DNA of 64,000 bases from positions 124,001-188,000 of the forward strand of contig NZ_JADOEQ010000005.1 of the NCBI RefSeq assembly GCF_016745255.1, read 5' to 3'. The translations under genes were made by a program, and so were the position numbers. Source of the DNA: Enterococcus sp. BWR-S5. Lineage in GTDB: Bacteria > Bacillota > Bacilli > Lactobacillales > Enterococcaceae. The notes under the pieces are model-generated. The model saw nothing but the letters and a program-made list of their open reading frames with translations. It searched no databases and was not told where the DNA came from. Position 1 is the first letter of the stretch. Every line of letters starts with the position of its first letter. This document shows positions 53,795 through 63,232 of this stretch, piece after piece.

Positions 53795-54131
53795 GGTTGG
53801 GACAGAAGCGGTTAGCTTCAAGCACCAAGTAGGTACTTTTCATCATCTGTTCTGCTTGCAAAGTAAGCAATCACAGTGATTCTAAGCAATAAGGCTGAAT
53901 TTACGAAAATGACAAGAAACACGGAATGTTCCATTCCGATGTTGATTGATTCCTACTTGGTGCTCCACAAATTTTTGCTAACCAAGTAGGTATTGTTCAT
54001 CATCTATTTTGTGAGCAAAATAGTAATTCTCAACAATTTCGGCTTATTGTCGAAGACCTTCAAAGACTTGGCTCTTTAGAGCCTAGCATTTGATGATATC
54101 GGAACGAAGTGTAGTGTGCTTCTGTCCCACC
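53795..54131. repeat. 337-bp intergenic element bounded by TGGGACAGAAGC inverted repeats
   Basis: GGTTGGGACAGAAGC (53795-53809) is inverted at GCTTCTGTCCCACC (54118-54131). Inside are two direct copies of CCAAGTAGGTA followed by a similar TTCATCATCT stretch (near 53822 and 53980), and an inverted TACTTGGTG copy near 53952. No open frame of interest. TGGGACAGAAG hairpin elements of this type are common in intergenic regions of enterococci and relatives. The rest of the 53621-54236 gap holds no gene. Confidence 0.8.
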
Positions 54132-54236
54132 GTTTATTCAGGTTAGATACGCTAAGAGTCTGGGCATTTAGTTTATGTCCCAGATTTGCTTCAAAATACA
54201 CTTGTGAAAAATAACACATGAGGAGGAAATAAGGAC

Positions 54237-55388
54237 ATGGCAAACAGAATGGTATTAAATGAAACATCGTATTTTGGTAAAGGAGCAATCAATGAGATTG
54301 TAGGCGAGTTTCAAAAGCGCGGCTTCCAAAAAGCGATTGTGATTACTGACAAGGATCTGATTAAGTTTGAGGTAGCGACGAGGGTAACAGCCTTATTGGA
54401 TGGAGCAGGAATTGCCTATGCTACGTATGATGGCATCGTGCCTAACCCAACAATTAAAAACGTCACAGATGGTGTAGCGGCAGTGAAAGAGGCTGCTGCG
54501 GATTGTATTATTGCCATCGGTGGCGGTTCACCAATCGATACAGCGAAAGCAATCGGAATTATTGTGACCAATCCGGAATTTGCGGATGTGCGCAGCTTGG
54601 AGGGGGTAGCAGAGACGAAAAATCCTTGTTTACCAATCCTTGCGGTACCAACAACTTCAGGGACAGCAGCAGAGGTAACCATCAATTATGTGATTACAGA
54701 CGAAGAGAATCACCGTAAGTTTGTTTGTGTCGATCCCCATGATATCCCAATCGTGGCATTTGTAGACAGCGACATGATGATGGGGATGCCGAAGGCGTTG
54801 GCGGCAGCGACAGGGATGGATGCCATGACCCATGCCATCGAAGGCTTCATCACGAAGGGCGCTTGGGAAATGACGGATATGCTGCATATCAAAGCAATCG
54901 AAATTATTGGTCGCTCGCTGAGAGCTTCTGTGAATGGCGATCAGACAGGCAGAGAAGAGATGGCGTTGGGGCAGTATATCGCTGGTATGGGCTTCTCGAA
55001 CGTCGGCTTGGGCTTGGTGCACGGAATGGCGCATCCATTAAGTGCATGGTACAATATTCCTCATGGTGTAGCGTGTGCCTCTCTACTGCCGACAGTAATG
55101 AAATACAACAAAGATTTTACTGGTGAGAAATACCGTGAAATTGCCTTGGTACTGGGACTGGAAAATGCAGCTACCATGAGTATTGAAGCAGTTCGTGATG
55201 CAGCTTGTACAGCCATCGATCAGCTGAGTAAAGATGTTGGCATTCCGGCGACGATATCTGAGTTGGGTGTGAAGGAGGAAGACCTTCCACAAATTGCACA
55301 GGATGCGTTTAAGGATGTTTGTTCACCAGGCAATCCTCGTGATGCATCTGTAGAGGAAATTATTGCATTGTACCAAAGCTTAATGTAA
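54237..55388 (+). CDS. fucO: Lactaldehyde reductase (iron-dependent alcohol dehydrogenase)
   Basis: A 383-residue group-III alcohol dehydrogenase that reduces L-lactaldehyde to L-1,2-propanediol with NADH, disposing of the rhamnose carbon skeleton anaerobically. The NAD loop is in AIGGGSPIDTAKAIG. Metal ligands are the Asp and His in TGMDAMTHAIEGF and the histidines in LVHGMAHPLSAWYNIPHG. AGGAGG is before the ATG. It follows the rha genes across the repeat element, so it may belong to the same regulon or be transcribed separately. Confidence 0.92.
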   Translation: MANRMVLNETSYFGKGAINEIVGEFQKRGFQKAIVITDKDLIKFEVATRVTALLDGAGIAYATYDGIVPNPTIKNVTDGVAAVKEAAADCIIAIGGGSPIDTAKAIGIIVTNPEFADVRSLEGVAETKNPCLPILAVPTTSGTAAEVTINYVITDEENHRKFVCVDPHDIPIVAFVDSDMMMGMPKALAAATGMDAMTHAIEGFITKGAWEMTDMLHIKAIEIIGRSLRASVNGDQTGREEMALGQYIAGMGFSNVGLGLVHGMAHPLSAWYNIPHGVACASLLPTVMKYNKDFTGEKYREIALVLGLENAATMSIEAVRDAACTAIDQLSKDVGIPATISELGVKEEDLPQIAQDAFKDVCSPGNPRDASVEEIIALYQSLM

Positions 55389-55488
55389 AACGGCACGTGA
55401 AATAGCTCGGAAGAATCGACAGTTTTTAGAGAGAAAAGAAAACGATTGTTTTTAAACGAGCAGGGAAACGCTATCTTCATATTATCAC

Positions 55489-55600
55489 TTGACCTCGAAA
55501 GCTTTTGCTTGTATTATACTACTTGGGCACCTTTTAAAAGGTCAGAAATTGAATGTTACTCGCTCCCTATTCATTTGGATAGGGGCGTTTTCTTTTTTTT
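55489..55600 (+). promoter_or_regulatory. pyrG promoter and CTP-sensing leader (reiterative transcription attenuator)
   Basis: TTGACC (55489-55494) and TATTAT (55512-55517) have 17-base spacing; the transcript should start at GGGC (55525). The leader ends in a terminator, CGCTCCCTAT (55561-55570) with ATAGGGGCG (55579-55587) and a T-run. In Bacillus and Lactococcus, low CTP causes extra G to be added at the GGGC start; the G-run pairs with the CUCCCU strand and blocks the terminator. All parts of that device are present here. Confidence 0.85.
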
Positions 55601-55610
55601 ATAAGAGTAA

Positions 55611-57266
<1,656 letters not shown>

Positions 57267-57301
57267 ATCTATAGGTAATAGCTAGTACTATTGCTAAAGC
57301 A

Positions 57302-57338
57302 ACGTCCAATAAGTGGCATACTTATTGGGCGTTTTTTG
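57302..57338 (+). terminator. Terminator of pyrG
   Basis: ACGTCCAATAAGT and ACTTATTGGGCGT pair with a single mismatch, followed by TTTTTT. Confidence 0.88.
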
Positions 57339-57497
57339 CATGCAGCAGAAGCTGGAGATTGATAGCTTACTCAGTTTCTGAGAAAGCCTATTTCATACAA
57401 AAAAGCATAGCTTTGAGATGGCTGAGGTATGCAAAATGCAGAGGTTGAAAAATCATCCATATGCTAAAATACATAAAGAAAATAAGGAGGACTGTTT

Positions 57498-58400
57498 ATG
57501 AAAAGTGTAAAAAAAGTATTTGGGATGATCGTAGTATTGCTTGCTACAGTTCTTATTGCAACAGGCTGTACAAATGCGAACAACGCTGGTAAGTCAGCTG
57601 ATTCAACAAGTAGTGAATCAGAAAAAAAAGATAAGAATAACATTGAAGGCTCTTGGTTCAGTGAATCTGGCTATGTTAGCAGGGAATTAAGTATCGATGA
57701 CACAGATGCGATTCTTTCCTCAACCTATAGCGATAAGATTGGAACAGTTGATAAGGACGAAAAGACTATTACGCTAAAGGAATCTGGTAGTTCTGAAAAA
57801 GTATACACATACAAAATGATTAATAAAAAGCTGGTTTTGGAAAATGAAGAAGATAATGAAGTATTTACCTTTACCAGAGAGGCTCCTACCTCAGAAAGCA
57901 GCTCTTCAGAAGAAAGCTCAGAAAGTAAAAAGTCTACAAAAGCGAAAAGCGACGATAGCTCTTCAACAAAGGAATCAAGTAAAGAGAAGGATAAGGACAG
58001 CTCAAGTTCTTCAACGGAAAAAGCTACGGGAGAGCAAATGTATGCGGACGCGTTTATTGAGGTTTCAAAGGAAAACAGTATTATTTCCTTCAAGAATCTT
58101 ACACAGGATGCTATTCGACTAAGCGGCGAAGCGACTCTGAACGGTGAACGTGTAATTAACATGTACGATTTCGGTGTTATTGGAGATATCGCAGCTTCCG
58201 GCGTGAAAACACAAACAGTCAGCAAAGTGAAGGTGACGGACATTGGTGATTCTTCTGAAAAAGAGGCTGGAGAAACCTTAGGTGGAGATAAGCTGGTGTA
58301 CCATGAAATGAAGGCTGGAGAAACAATCACCTGGAGTGGAAAAATATTGAATGATGACTATGACACTCTAGCACAAATTTCCTTTACCATTAATTATTAA
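57498..58400 (+). CDS. Uncharacterised serine-rich lipoprotein
   Basis: A 300-residue protein with a lipoprotein signal (lipobox IATGC, Cys24). A first small beta-rich module (about 48-130) begins NIEGSWFSESGYVSREL. A Ser/Glu/Lys linker (about 133-175) follows, then a C-terminal beta domain (about 180-300). The linker should make it a surface-exposed two-domain protein. No family is recognised. AAGGAGG precedes the ATG; its own terminator follows. Confidence 0.75.
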   Translation: MKSVKKVFGMIVVLLATVLIATGCTNANNAGKSADSTSSESEKKDKNNIEGSWFSESGYVSRELSIDDTDAILSSTYSDKIGTVDKDEKTITLKESGSSEKVYTYKMINKKLVLENEEDNEVFTFTREAPTSESSSSEESSESKKSTKAKSDDSSSTKESSKEKDKDSSSSSTEKATGEQMYADAFIEVSKENSIISFKNLTQDAIRLSGEATLNGERVINMYDFGVIGDIAASGVKTQTVSKVKVTDIGDSSEKEAGETLGGDKLVYHEMKAGETITWSGKILNDDYDTLAQISFTINY

Positions 58401-58406
58401 TAAAGA

Positions 58407-58446
58407 AAAAGACACACCTGATTCGATTTCAGGTGTGTCTTTATTT
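58407..58446. terminator. Terminator of the lipoprotein gene
   Basis: AAGACACACCTGA pairs perfectly with TCAGGTGTGTCTT, with T following; it may also serve the converging PBP gene. Confidence 0.88.
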
Positions 58447-58485
58447 CGGTTAAAAGATAGTAAAAGAAAATTTTGTAATGCTCCC

Positions 58486-60765
58486 TCAAGGCGAGGGAGT
58501 CGGTGTAGGTTCCGGCGTTGGCTCCGGTGTCGGAGGAGGTTCCTCCTCGGTGCTAGGAGTTGGTTCCGGTTCGGTACTAGGCGTTGGCTCTGGTTCCGGT
58601 TCAGGCTCTGTTGTCGGGTCTGGTGTTGGCTCTACCGACGGGCTTGCACTAGATGAACTAGACGAGCTTTCGCTACTTGATTCCGAAGTGGTCGTTGTAT
58701 TTGAATAGGTTTCGCTGTAGACTGGCACTTGCGCCTGTCCTCCCTTAACGTATAGCTCAGTACCAATCCGAACAACGCTGTCGGGCATTTCCCAATCATC
58801 ATTTGATACATTTTGAGAAAGGTAAAGCATCATTTCTCGATAGACGTCTGAAGCGACACCCCAATATTCTGAATGAATCGGAGTATCTCGATTTTCATAA
58901 CCGGTCCAAACAGATATTGCATAATGTGTAGAGTATCCAACGAAGCTGCTATCAGGAGCAATATTAGATTCACCAACCATACCCATTCGTACTAAGTCTT
59001 CGTCAGAATAGTTAGATGTTCCTGTTTTTCCTGCTTGGACTAAACCGTCAATTGCAGCATTATTATAGCCTTCAGTAATAACATCCTTCAGCATATCTGT
59101 CATCATGTATGCGGTGGAATCCTTCATCGCCCGTGAGCTTTCTGTAGAAAATTCATCCACAGAATCATCCTGATAGACGACTTTACTTACGTAATATGGC
59201 TTGTTGTATGTTCCGCCGTTACCAAAAGCAGCATAAGCAGCAGCCAGCTTCAGGGAAGAGACTCCATATTTACCGCCACCCAAATCGCTTGTATTACTTG
59301 AAATGGCATTGGCTTGCTCGATAGGATTGAATTCGATATCAAGCCCTTTAAGGAATTCGCCTGCTTTATCAGCACCCACTGCATCAAAGGTTTGAACAGC
59401 GGTTGTATTTCTTGAGTAAACAATTGCTTTTCTCATCGTCATTGACCCAAAATATTGCAAATCTGAATTGTATACAGAAGTGGAGGTGCCTGCAAACGTT
59501 GTCGGCTTATCCACCAATATTTTTCCGGTAGAGTAATCCAAATACTCAATTGCAGGTCCATAATCGACCATCGGCTTCATTGTTGAACCAATATCACGAC
59601 CTGTATTAACTGCCAGATTCTGAGTCAGCTGAGCATCATCAGGAATGTTTCTTCTGCCGATTTGAGCCTTAACTTGACCTGTCTTAACATCAATAACAGT
59701 AGAAGCGACCTGCATATCTGCATCCGGGTACTCAACATATTGGTCTGTATTGATAATATCGAACAAGTATTTTTGCGCAGTCATATCTAAGTTTGTGTAA
59801 ATATCCAAACCATCTGTATAGACATTTTTTCCAGTCTTTTCTTCAACCTCAGCAATAACCTCAGTTACATAGTTATCAATGACTTTTCGATCAGCTGTCG
59901 ATTGGTTGAGGGGCTGCAGACCTTCTTCCACAGGAGTGGCTACTGCCTGCTTGTATTCTTCTTCAGTAATTTTATCGTTCTGTTGCATCGTTAAAAGAAC
60001 AACATCTCGACGTTCTTTGGCTAACTCAGGGTTTGTATAAGGATCATAGTCATTTGGCGCCTGAGGCATACCAGCAAGCAATGCTGTCTGCGGAAGGCTC
60101 AATTCTGCCAGTGGCTTACCGAAATAGGTCTGTGCAGCCGTCTCCATCCCGTACACACCGTTTGCCATATAAACTTTGTTTATATAATAGGTAAGGATTT
60201 CTGATTTTGAATTTTCTCTTTCCAGTTTTACCGCCATCCACGCTTCTTGAGCTTTTCGCTTTAAGGTCTGATCGGATGCTTTAGTGGAGAAGAAGGAAAG
60301 CTTAATTAACTGCTGTGTCAAAGTACTACCGCCTTGCAGTCCTCCTGTTTTAAGGTTTGAAAACAGTGAACCGATAATCCGAATCGGATCGATACCGTTG
60401 TGTTTGTAAAAACGTTTGTCCTCTACAGATACAACAGCGTCTTTCAGTAATTGAGGTACATCATTGGGCTGGATGATTTCTCGTTTCTCTGAACCAAGGT
60501 CTTCAAAAACTTCATTATTTATATCGTAAAGCTTAGAAGATACCGTATCGCTTAAGCGAGCTTCGTCCAGTTCAGGCGCATCCTTTGCATAAAACCAGAA
60601 AAGACCAACACCGCTCAGTAGGCCGATAAAGCCTAACGCAACAAGTCCAATCAGTATCTTTATAAAAATATTTTTTTTCTTTTTTGGTTTTCCGGTTCCG
60701 TCGGGTAAACCTGACGGAGGTTGGGTACCATGTTTTTGGGATCTTGTCCCGAATTCGCTTGCCAT
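58486..60765 (-). CDS. pbp1A: Class A penicillin-binding protein 1A
   Basis: A 759-residue bifunctional peptidoglycan synthase. A cytoplasmic lysine-rich start and one membrane helix (about 32-60) precede the GT51 transglycosylase domain, with Glu115 in VEDKRFYKHNGID and GGSTLTQQLIK. The transpeptidase domain has the active-site Ser394 in STMK, SRN at 451-453 and KTGT at 580-583. The tail (about 690-759) is a serine run followed by Pro/Glu/Thr repeats, likely exposed in the wall. recU is the upstream neighbour, as in other Firmicutes. Confidence 0.95.
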   Translation of the reverse strand: MASEFGTRSQKHGTQPPSGLPDGTGKPKKKKNIFIKILIGLVALGFIGLLSGVGLFWFYAKDAPELDEARLSDTVSSKLYDINNEVFEDLGSEKREIIQPNDVPQLLKDAVVSVEDKRFYKHNGIDPIRIIGSLFSNLKTGGLQGGSTLTQQLIKLSFFSTKASDQTLKRKAQEAWMAVKLERENSKSEILTYYINKVYMANGVYGMETAAQTYFGKPLAELSLPQTALLAGMPQAPNDYDPYTNPELAKERRDVVLLTMQQNDKITEEEYKQAVATPVEEGLQPLNQSTADRKVIDNYVTEVIAEVEEKTGKNVYTDGLDIYTNLDMTAQKYLFDIINTDQYVEYPDADMQVASTVIDVKTGQVKAQIGRRNIPDDAQLTQNLAVNTGRDIGSTMKPMVDYGPAIEYLDYSTGKILVDKPTTFAGTSTSVYNSDLQYFGSMTMRKAIVYSRNTTAVQTFDAVGADKAGEFLKGLDIEFNPIEQANAISSNTSDLGGGKYGVSSLKLAAAYAAFGNGGTYNKPYYVSKVVYQDDSVDEFSTESSRAMKDSTAYMMTDMLKDVITEGYNNAAIDGLVQAGKTGTSNYSDEDLVRMGMVGESNIAPDSSFVGYSTHYAISVWTGYENRDTPIHSEYWGVASDVYREMMLYLSQNVSNDDWEMPDSVVRIGTELYVKGGQAQVPVYSETYSNTTTTSESSSESSSSSSSASPSVEPTPDPTTEPEPEPEPTPSTEPEPTPSTEEEPPPTPEPTPEPTPTPSP

Positions 60766-60786
60766 ATTTATTTGCTCCTTTTTGAT

Positions 60787-61413
60787 TTAACGTGTCTCGT
60801 TTTTCATTGCTTGAATATATGTATCAACTGCTTCCAAATAGGGTACTCTGGGGGCGAGACCAAGTGTAATCTCGATGCCTTCTGATTCCAGGGTACTTAA
60901 ATGCAGAGATTTTTTACCATTTTGCTGCTCTGACCAATAATGAATCAGGCGTTCACCGCTAAAGAAAAAGCAGCGATTTAGAGATGAAAACCACAGCAGA
61001 ACAAAACAAACTCCCTGCTGTGCAATGCATTGCTCCATATGAACGATTTGATGTTCGTGAAAATTTTTGAAGGGAAACGATGTTTTATTCTTAGTTTCCT
61101 TGGCTTCAAAATCCAAATAAAGACCCTTATATACTCCGTTATAATCTGTTGTGGAGGCCTGTCTAAAGTAGGCTTCCTTGATAACTGCTGCGCTTCTGCG
61201 AGGATAGTCAACCTTCACAATTTGGACAGGAGTAGGTTTCTTATGAACCACAGCGATACTGCGACTCAAATAATAGCTGTTGCTTTGATTAATCTCATCT
61301 TCAAAATCCATGCCCCGTTTACCAAAATCAACTGTCTTCTTTTTTTCTTGTTTTTTCTTCTTCATTGCTTCATTATTGTTGAAGGGGGTTCCGTTTGGAT
61401 AATGAAAAACCAT
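60787..61413 (-). CDS. recU: Holliday junction resolvase RecU
   Basis: A 208-residue nuclease that cuts four-way DNA junctions during recombination and chromosome segregation. The catalytic core is seen in DYNGVYKGLYLDFEAKET with the Asp and Glu-x-Lys, and HQIVHMEQC follows. ATG at 61413 is 9 bases after AGGAG and gives the family start MVFHYPNGTPF. It is just upstream of pbp1A on the same strand, the conserved recU-ponA arrangement. Confidence 0.95.
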   Translation of the reverse strand: MVFHYPNGTPFNNNEAMKKKKQEKKKTVDFGKRGMDFEDEINQSNSYYLSRSIAVVHKKPTPVQIVKVDYPRRSAAVIKEAYFRQASTTDYNGVYKGLYLDFEAKETKNKTSFPFKNFHEHQIVHMEQCIAQQGVCFVLLWFSSLNRCFFFSGERLIHYWSEQQNGKKSLHLSTLESEGIEITLGLAPRVPYLEAVDTYIQAMKNETR

Positions 61414-61475
61414 GTCTATCACACTCCTAGCGAATATTATATCAAAAAAAGCATATGAAAGAAAAGGAAAGTCTT

Positions 61476-62015
61476 ATGGAAGTCGTAAAAACGGTTTTTG
61501 TTACCGGATATCGCAGCTTCGAGTTGAATGTTTTTCAAGACAATGACCCGAAAGTAGCGGTTATTAAAAAAATGTTAAAAAGTGAGCTGATTAACTTTAT
61601 CGAAGAGGGAGTTGAGTGGTTTCTAATTGCCGGCAACCTCGGAATTGAGTTGTGGGCGGGAGAAGTAGTTTTAGAGTTGAAGGCTGAATACGAAGTAAAA
61701 TTGGGAATATTGTTTCCTTTTCAAGGTTTTGGGGAAAACTGGAATGAAAAAAACAAGCTTCTATTAGAAAAGATAGAAGGACAGGCAGATTATGTTGATT
61801 TTGTCAGTCGCCGTCCATATCAGTCGCCGGCACAGCTAAAAGGACATACAACCTTCATTTTGACACACTCTCAGGCAGCGCTGTTAATCTATGATAAGGA
61901 ATATCCCGGGAAAAGTATGTTCTTTTTACGAGACGCCGAAGCCTTTGCAGAGACACATTTTTATGAAAATCGGTTAATTTCTATGGATGATTTACAAAAT
62001 TTTTCTCATGAATAA
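61476..62015 (+). CDS. YpsA-like DUF1273 protein (SLOG fold)
   Basis: A 179-residue protein of the YpsA family with a Rossmann-like SLOG fold. VFVTGYRSFELNVF, the VEWFLIAGNLGIELWAGEVV segment and YVDFVSRRPYQSP match YpsA. Bacillus YpsA is tied to cell division and stress, but its ligand is unknown. AAAGGA precedes the ATG at 61476. It is divergent from recU and upstream of gpsB, the standard neighbourhood. Confidence 0.88.
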   Translation: MEVVKTVFVTGYRSFELNVFQDNDPKVAVIKKMLKSELINFIEEGVEWFLIAGNLGIELWAGEVVLELKAEYEVKLGILFPFQGFGENWNEKNKLLLEKIEGQADYVDFVSRRPYQSPAQLKGHTTFILTHSQAALLIYDKEYPGKSMFFLRDAEAFAETHFYENRLISMDDLQNFSHE

Positions 62016-62109
62016 AGAATCTGTTTGATTTTCCGTCTGTTTTTAGATACAATAAAAATGTTGAATTATGAATTGGGCTAATGAGTAAAGAATATAATGA
62101 GGTGTAGAT

Positions 62110-62520
62110 ATGGCAAATTTAATATACAACCCAAAAGAAATCTTACAAAAAGAATTCAAATCAAAAATGCGCGGCTATGATCCAATTGAAGTTGATGAGT
62201 TTTTAGATAATGTCATCAAAGATTACGAAGCATTTAATAAAGAAATCTTGGCATTACAGGAAGAAAACAGTCGTTTGACTGCGAAGCTTGATCAGGCATC
62301 TAAGGTATCACAAACAATGCCTTCAAGAAGTGCAGGCATGCAAGAAGCACCTAAGAGTGCTGCTGTGACAAACTTTGATATCTTAAAGAGATTGTCTAAT
62401 CTTGAAAGAGAAGTTTTTGGTAAGAAGCTGGATGAAACTCCGGCACCGACGCGTACAGCTCCAGTGTATGAATCAGCACCTCAACCATCACATGACAATG
62501 CTGAGACACGTCAATTTTAA
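62110..62520 (+). CDS. gpsB: Cell division protein GpsB
   Basis: A 136-residue DivIVA-like coiled-coil protein that coordinates peptidoglycan synthases, including class A PBPs, at the septum. The membrane-binding start has FKSKMRGYDPIEVDEFLDNV, the coiled coil runs to about residue 65, and a small C-terminal domain (about 90-115, FDILKRLSNLEREVFGKKL) forms the trimer. A GAGGTG site precedes the ATG. Nearby pbp1A encodes a candidate partner. Confidence 0.95.
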   Translation: MANLIYNPKEILQKEFKSKMRGYDPIEVDEFLDNVIKDYEAFNKEILALQEENSRLTAKLDQASKVSQTMPSRSAGMQEAPKSAAVTNFDILKRLSNLEREVFGKKLDETPAPTRTAPVYESAPQPSHDNAETRQF

Positions 62521-62584
62521 TCAGTGATAGATAGCTCTTGCGAAAGAATCAACAGATTTCTTTCGCAGGATTTATGCAAGTGGA

Positions 62585-62974
62585 TACCTGTAATTTTCGG
62601 GTTACCGCGGTCTGATTAATTCAGACTGAGGAAAGTCCATGCTCGCACAGGCTGAGATGTCTGTAGTGTTCGTGCTTAGCGAAATCATAAGCTAAGGTAC
62701 TCTTTGGAGTAACGGCAGGAAAAATGACTAAGGCTTCGGCTATGTTTGAGTATCCTTGAAAGTGCCACAGTGACGAAGCAGTACGGGAAACTGTACTGGT
62801 GGAACGCGGTAAACCCCTCGAGCGAGCAACCCAAATTTTGGTAGGGGCACTCTTCTAAAGGAAATGAACGAGTAGAAGAGGCAGAATACTTCTGCAGATA
62901 GATGGTGACCGTCAGTTTTTTTGCCTGAGAAAAGACTGATACAGAACATGGCTTATAGAAAATTACAGGCAATC
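62585..62974 (+). ncRNA. rnpB: RNase P RNA, Bacillus (type B) class
   Basis: The catalytic RNA that removes tRNA 5' leaders. Diagnostic blocks are present: GAGGAAAGTCCATGCTCGCA, the AGCGAAATCATAAGCTA segment, TGCCACAGTGACGAAG, GGAACGCGGTAAACCCCTCG and AGATAGATGGTGACCG. The ends pair as helix P1, CCTGTAATTTTC (62587-62598) with GAAAATTACAGG (62959-62970). Position after gpsB and before ypsC is conserved in Firmicutes. Confidence 0.96.
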
Positions 62975-62982
62975 AGGCTGAC

Positions 62983-63012
62983 CTTCCAACATTGTTGTGA
63001 AGGCTTTTTTTA
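62983..63012 (+). terminator. Terminator of rnpB
   Basis: CCTTCCAACA and TGTTGTGAAGG pair with one mismatch, followed by TTTTTTT. Confidence 0.85.
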
Positions 63013-63232
63013 CGAATAGGGAAGAGATAGATATCTAACTAATCAAGGCAGTAAGAAGAATAAATGAACCAGCTGCAGCTGACGATAGAGCTGAAAACAG
63101 TAGTGTATTTTGCTTCAGAGAGCAGCTGCTTGAAGAGATAGAATGGTAGACAGAAGATAGAGACAGCACATCAGAGGCAGAAGTAATTTGAGGATGATGA
63201 GTAAGTGACAACCATAGAATAGGAGAGCTAGC

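Noticed and set aside
58478-58708. Plus-strand frame rich in Gly, Ser and Val
   Set aside because: It is the mirror of the low-complexity PBP1A tail; no ribosome site and no independent support.
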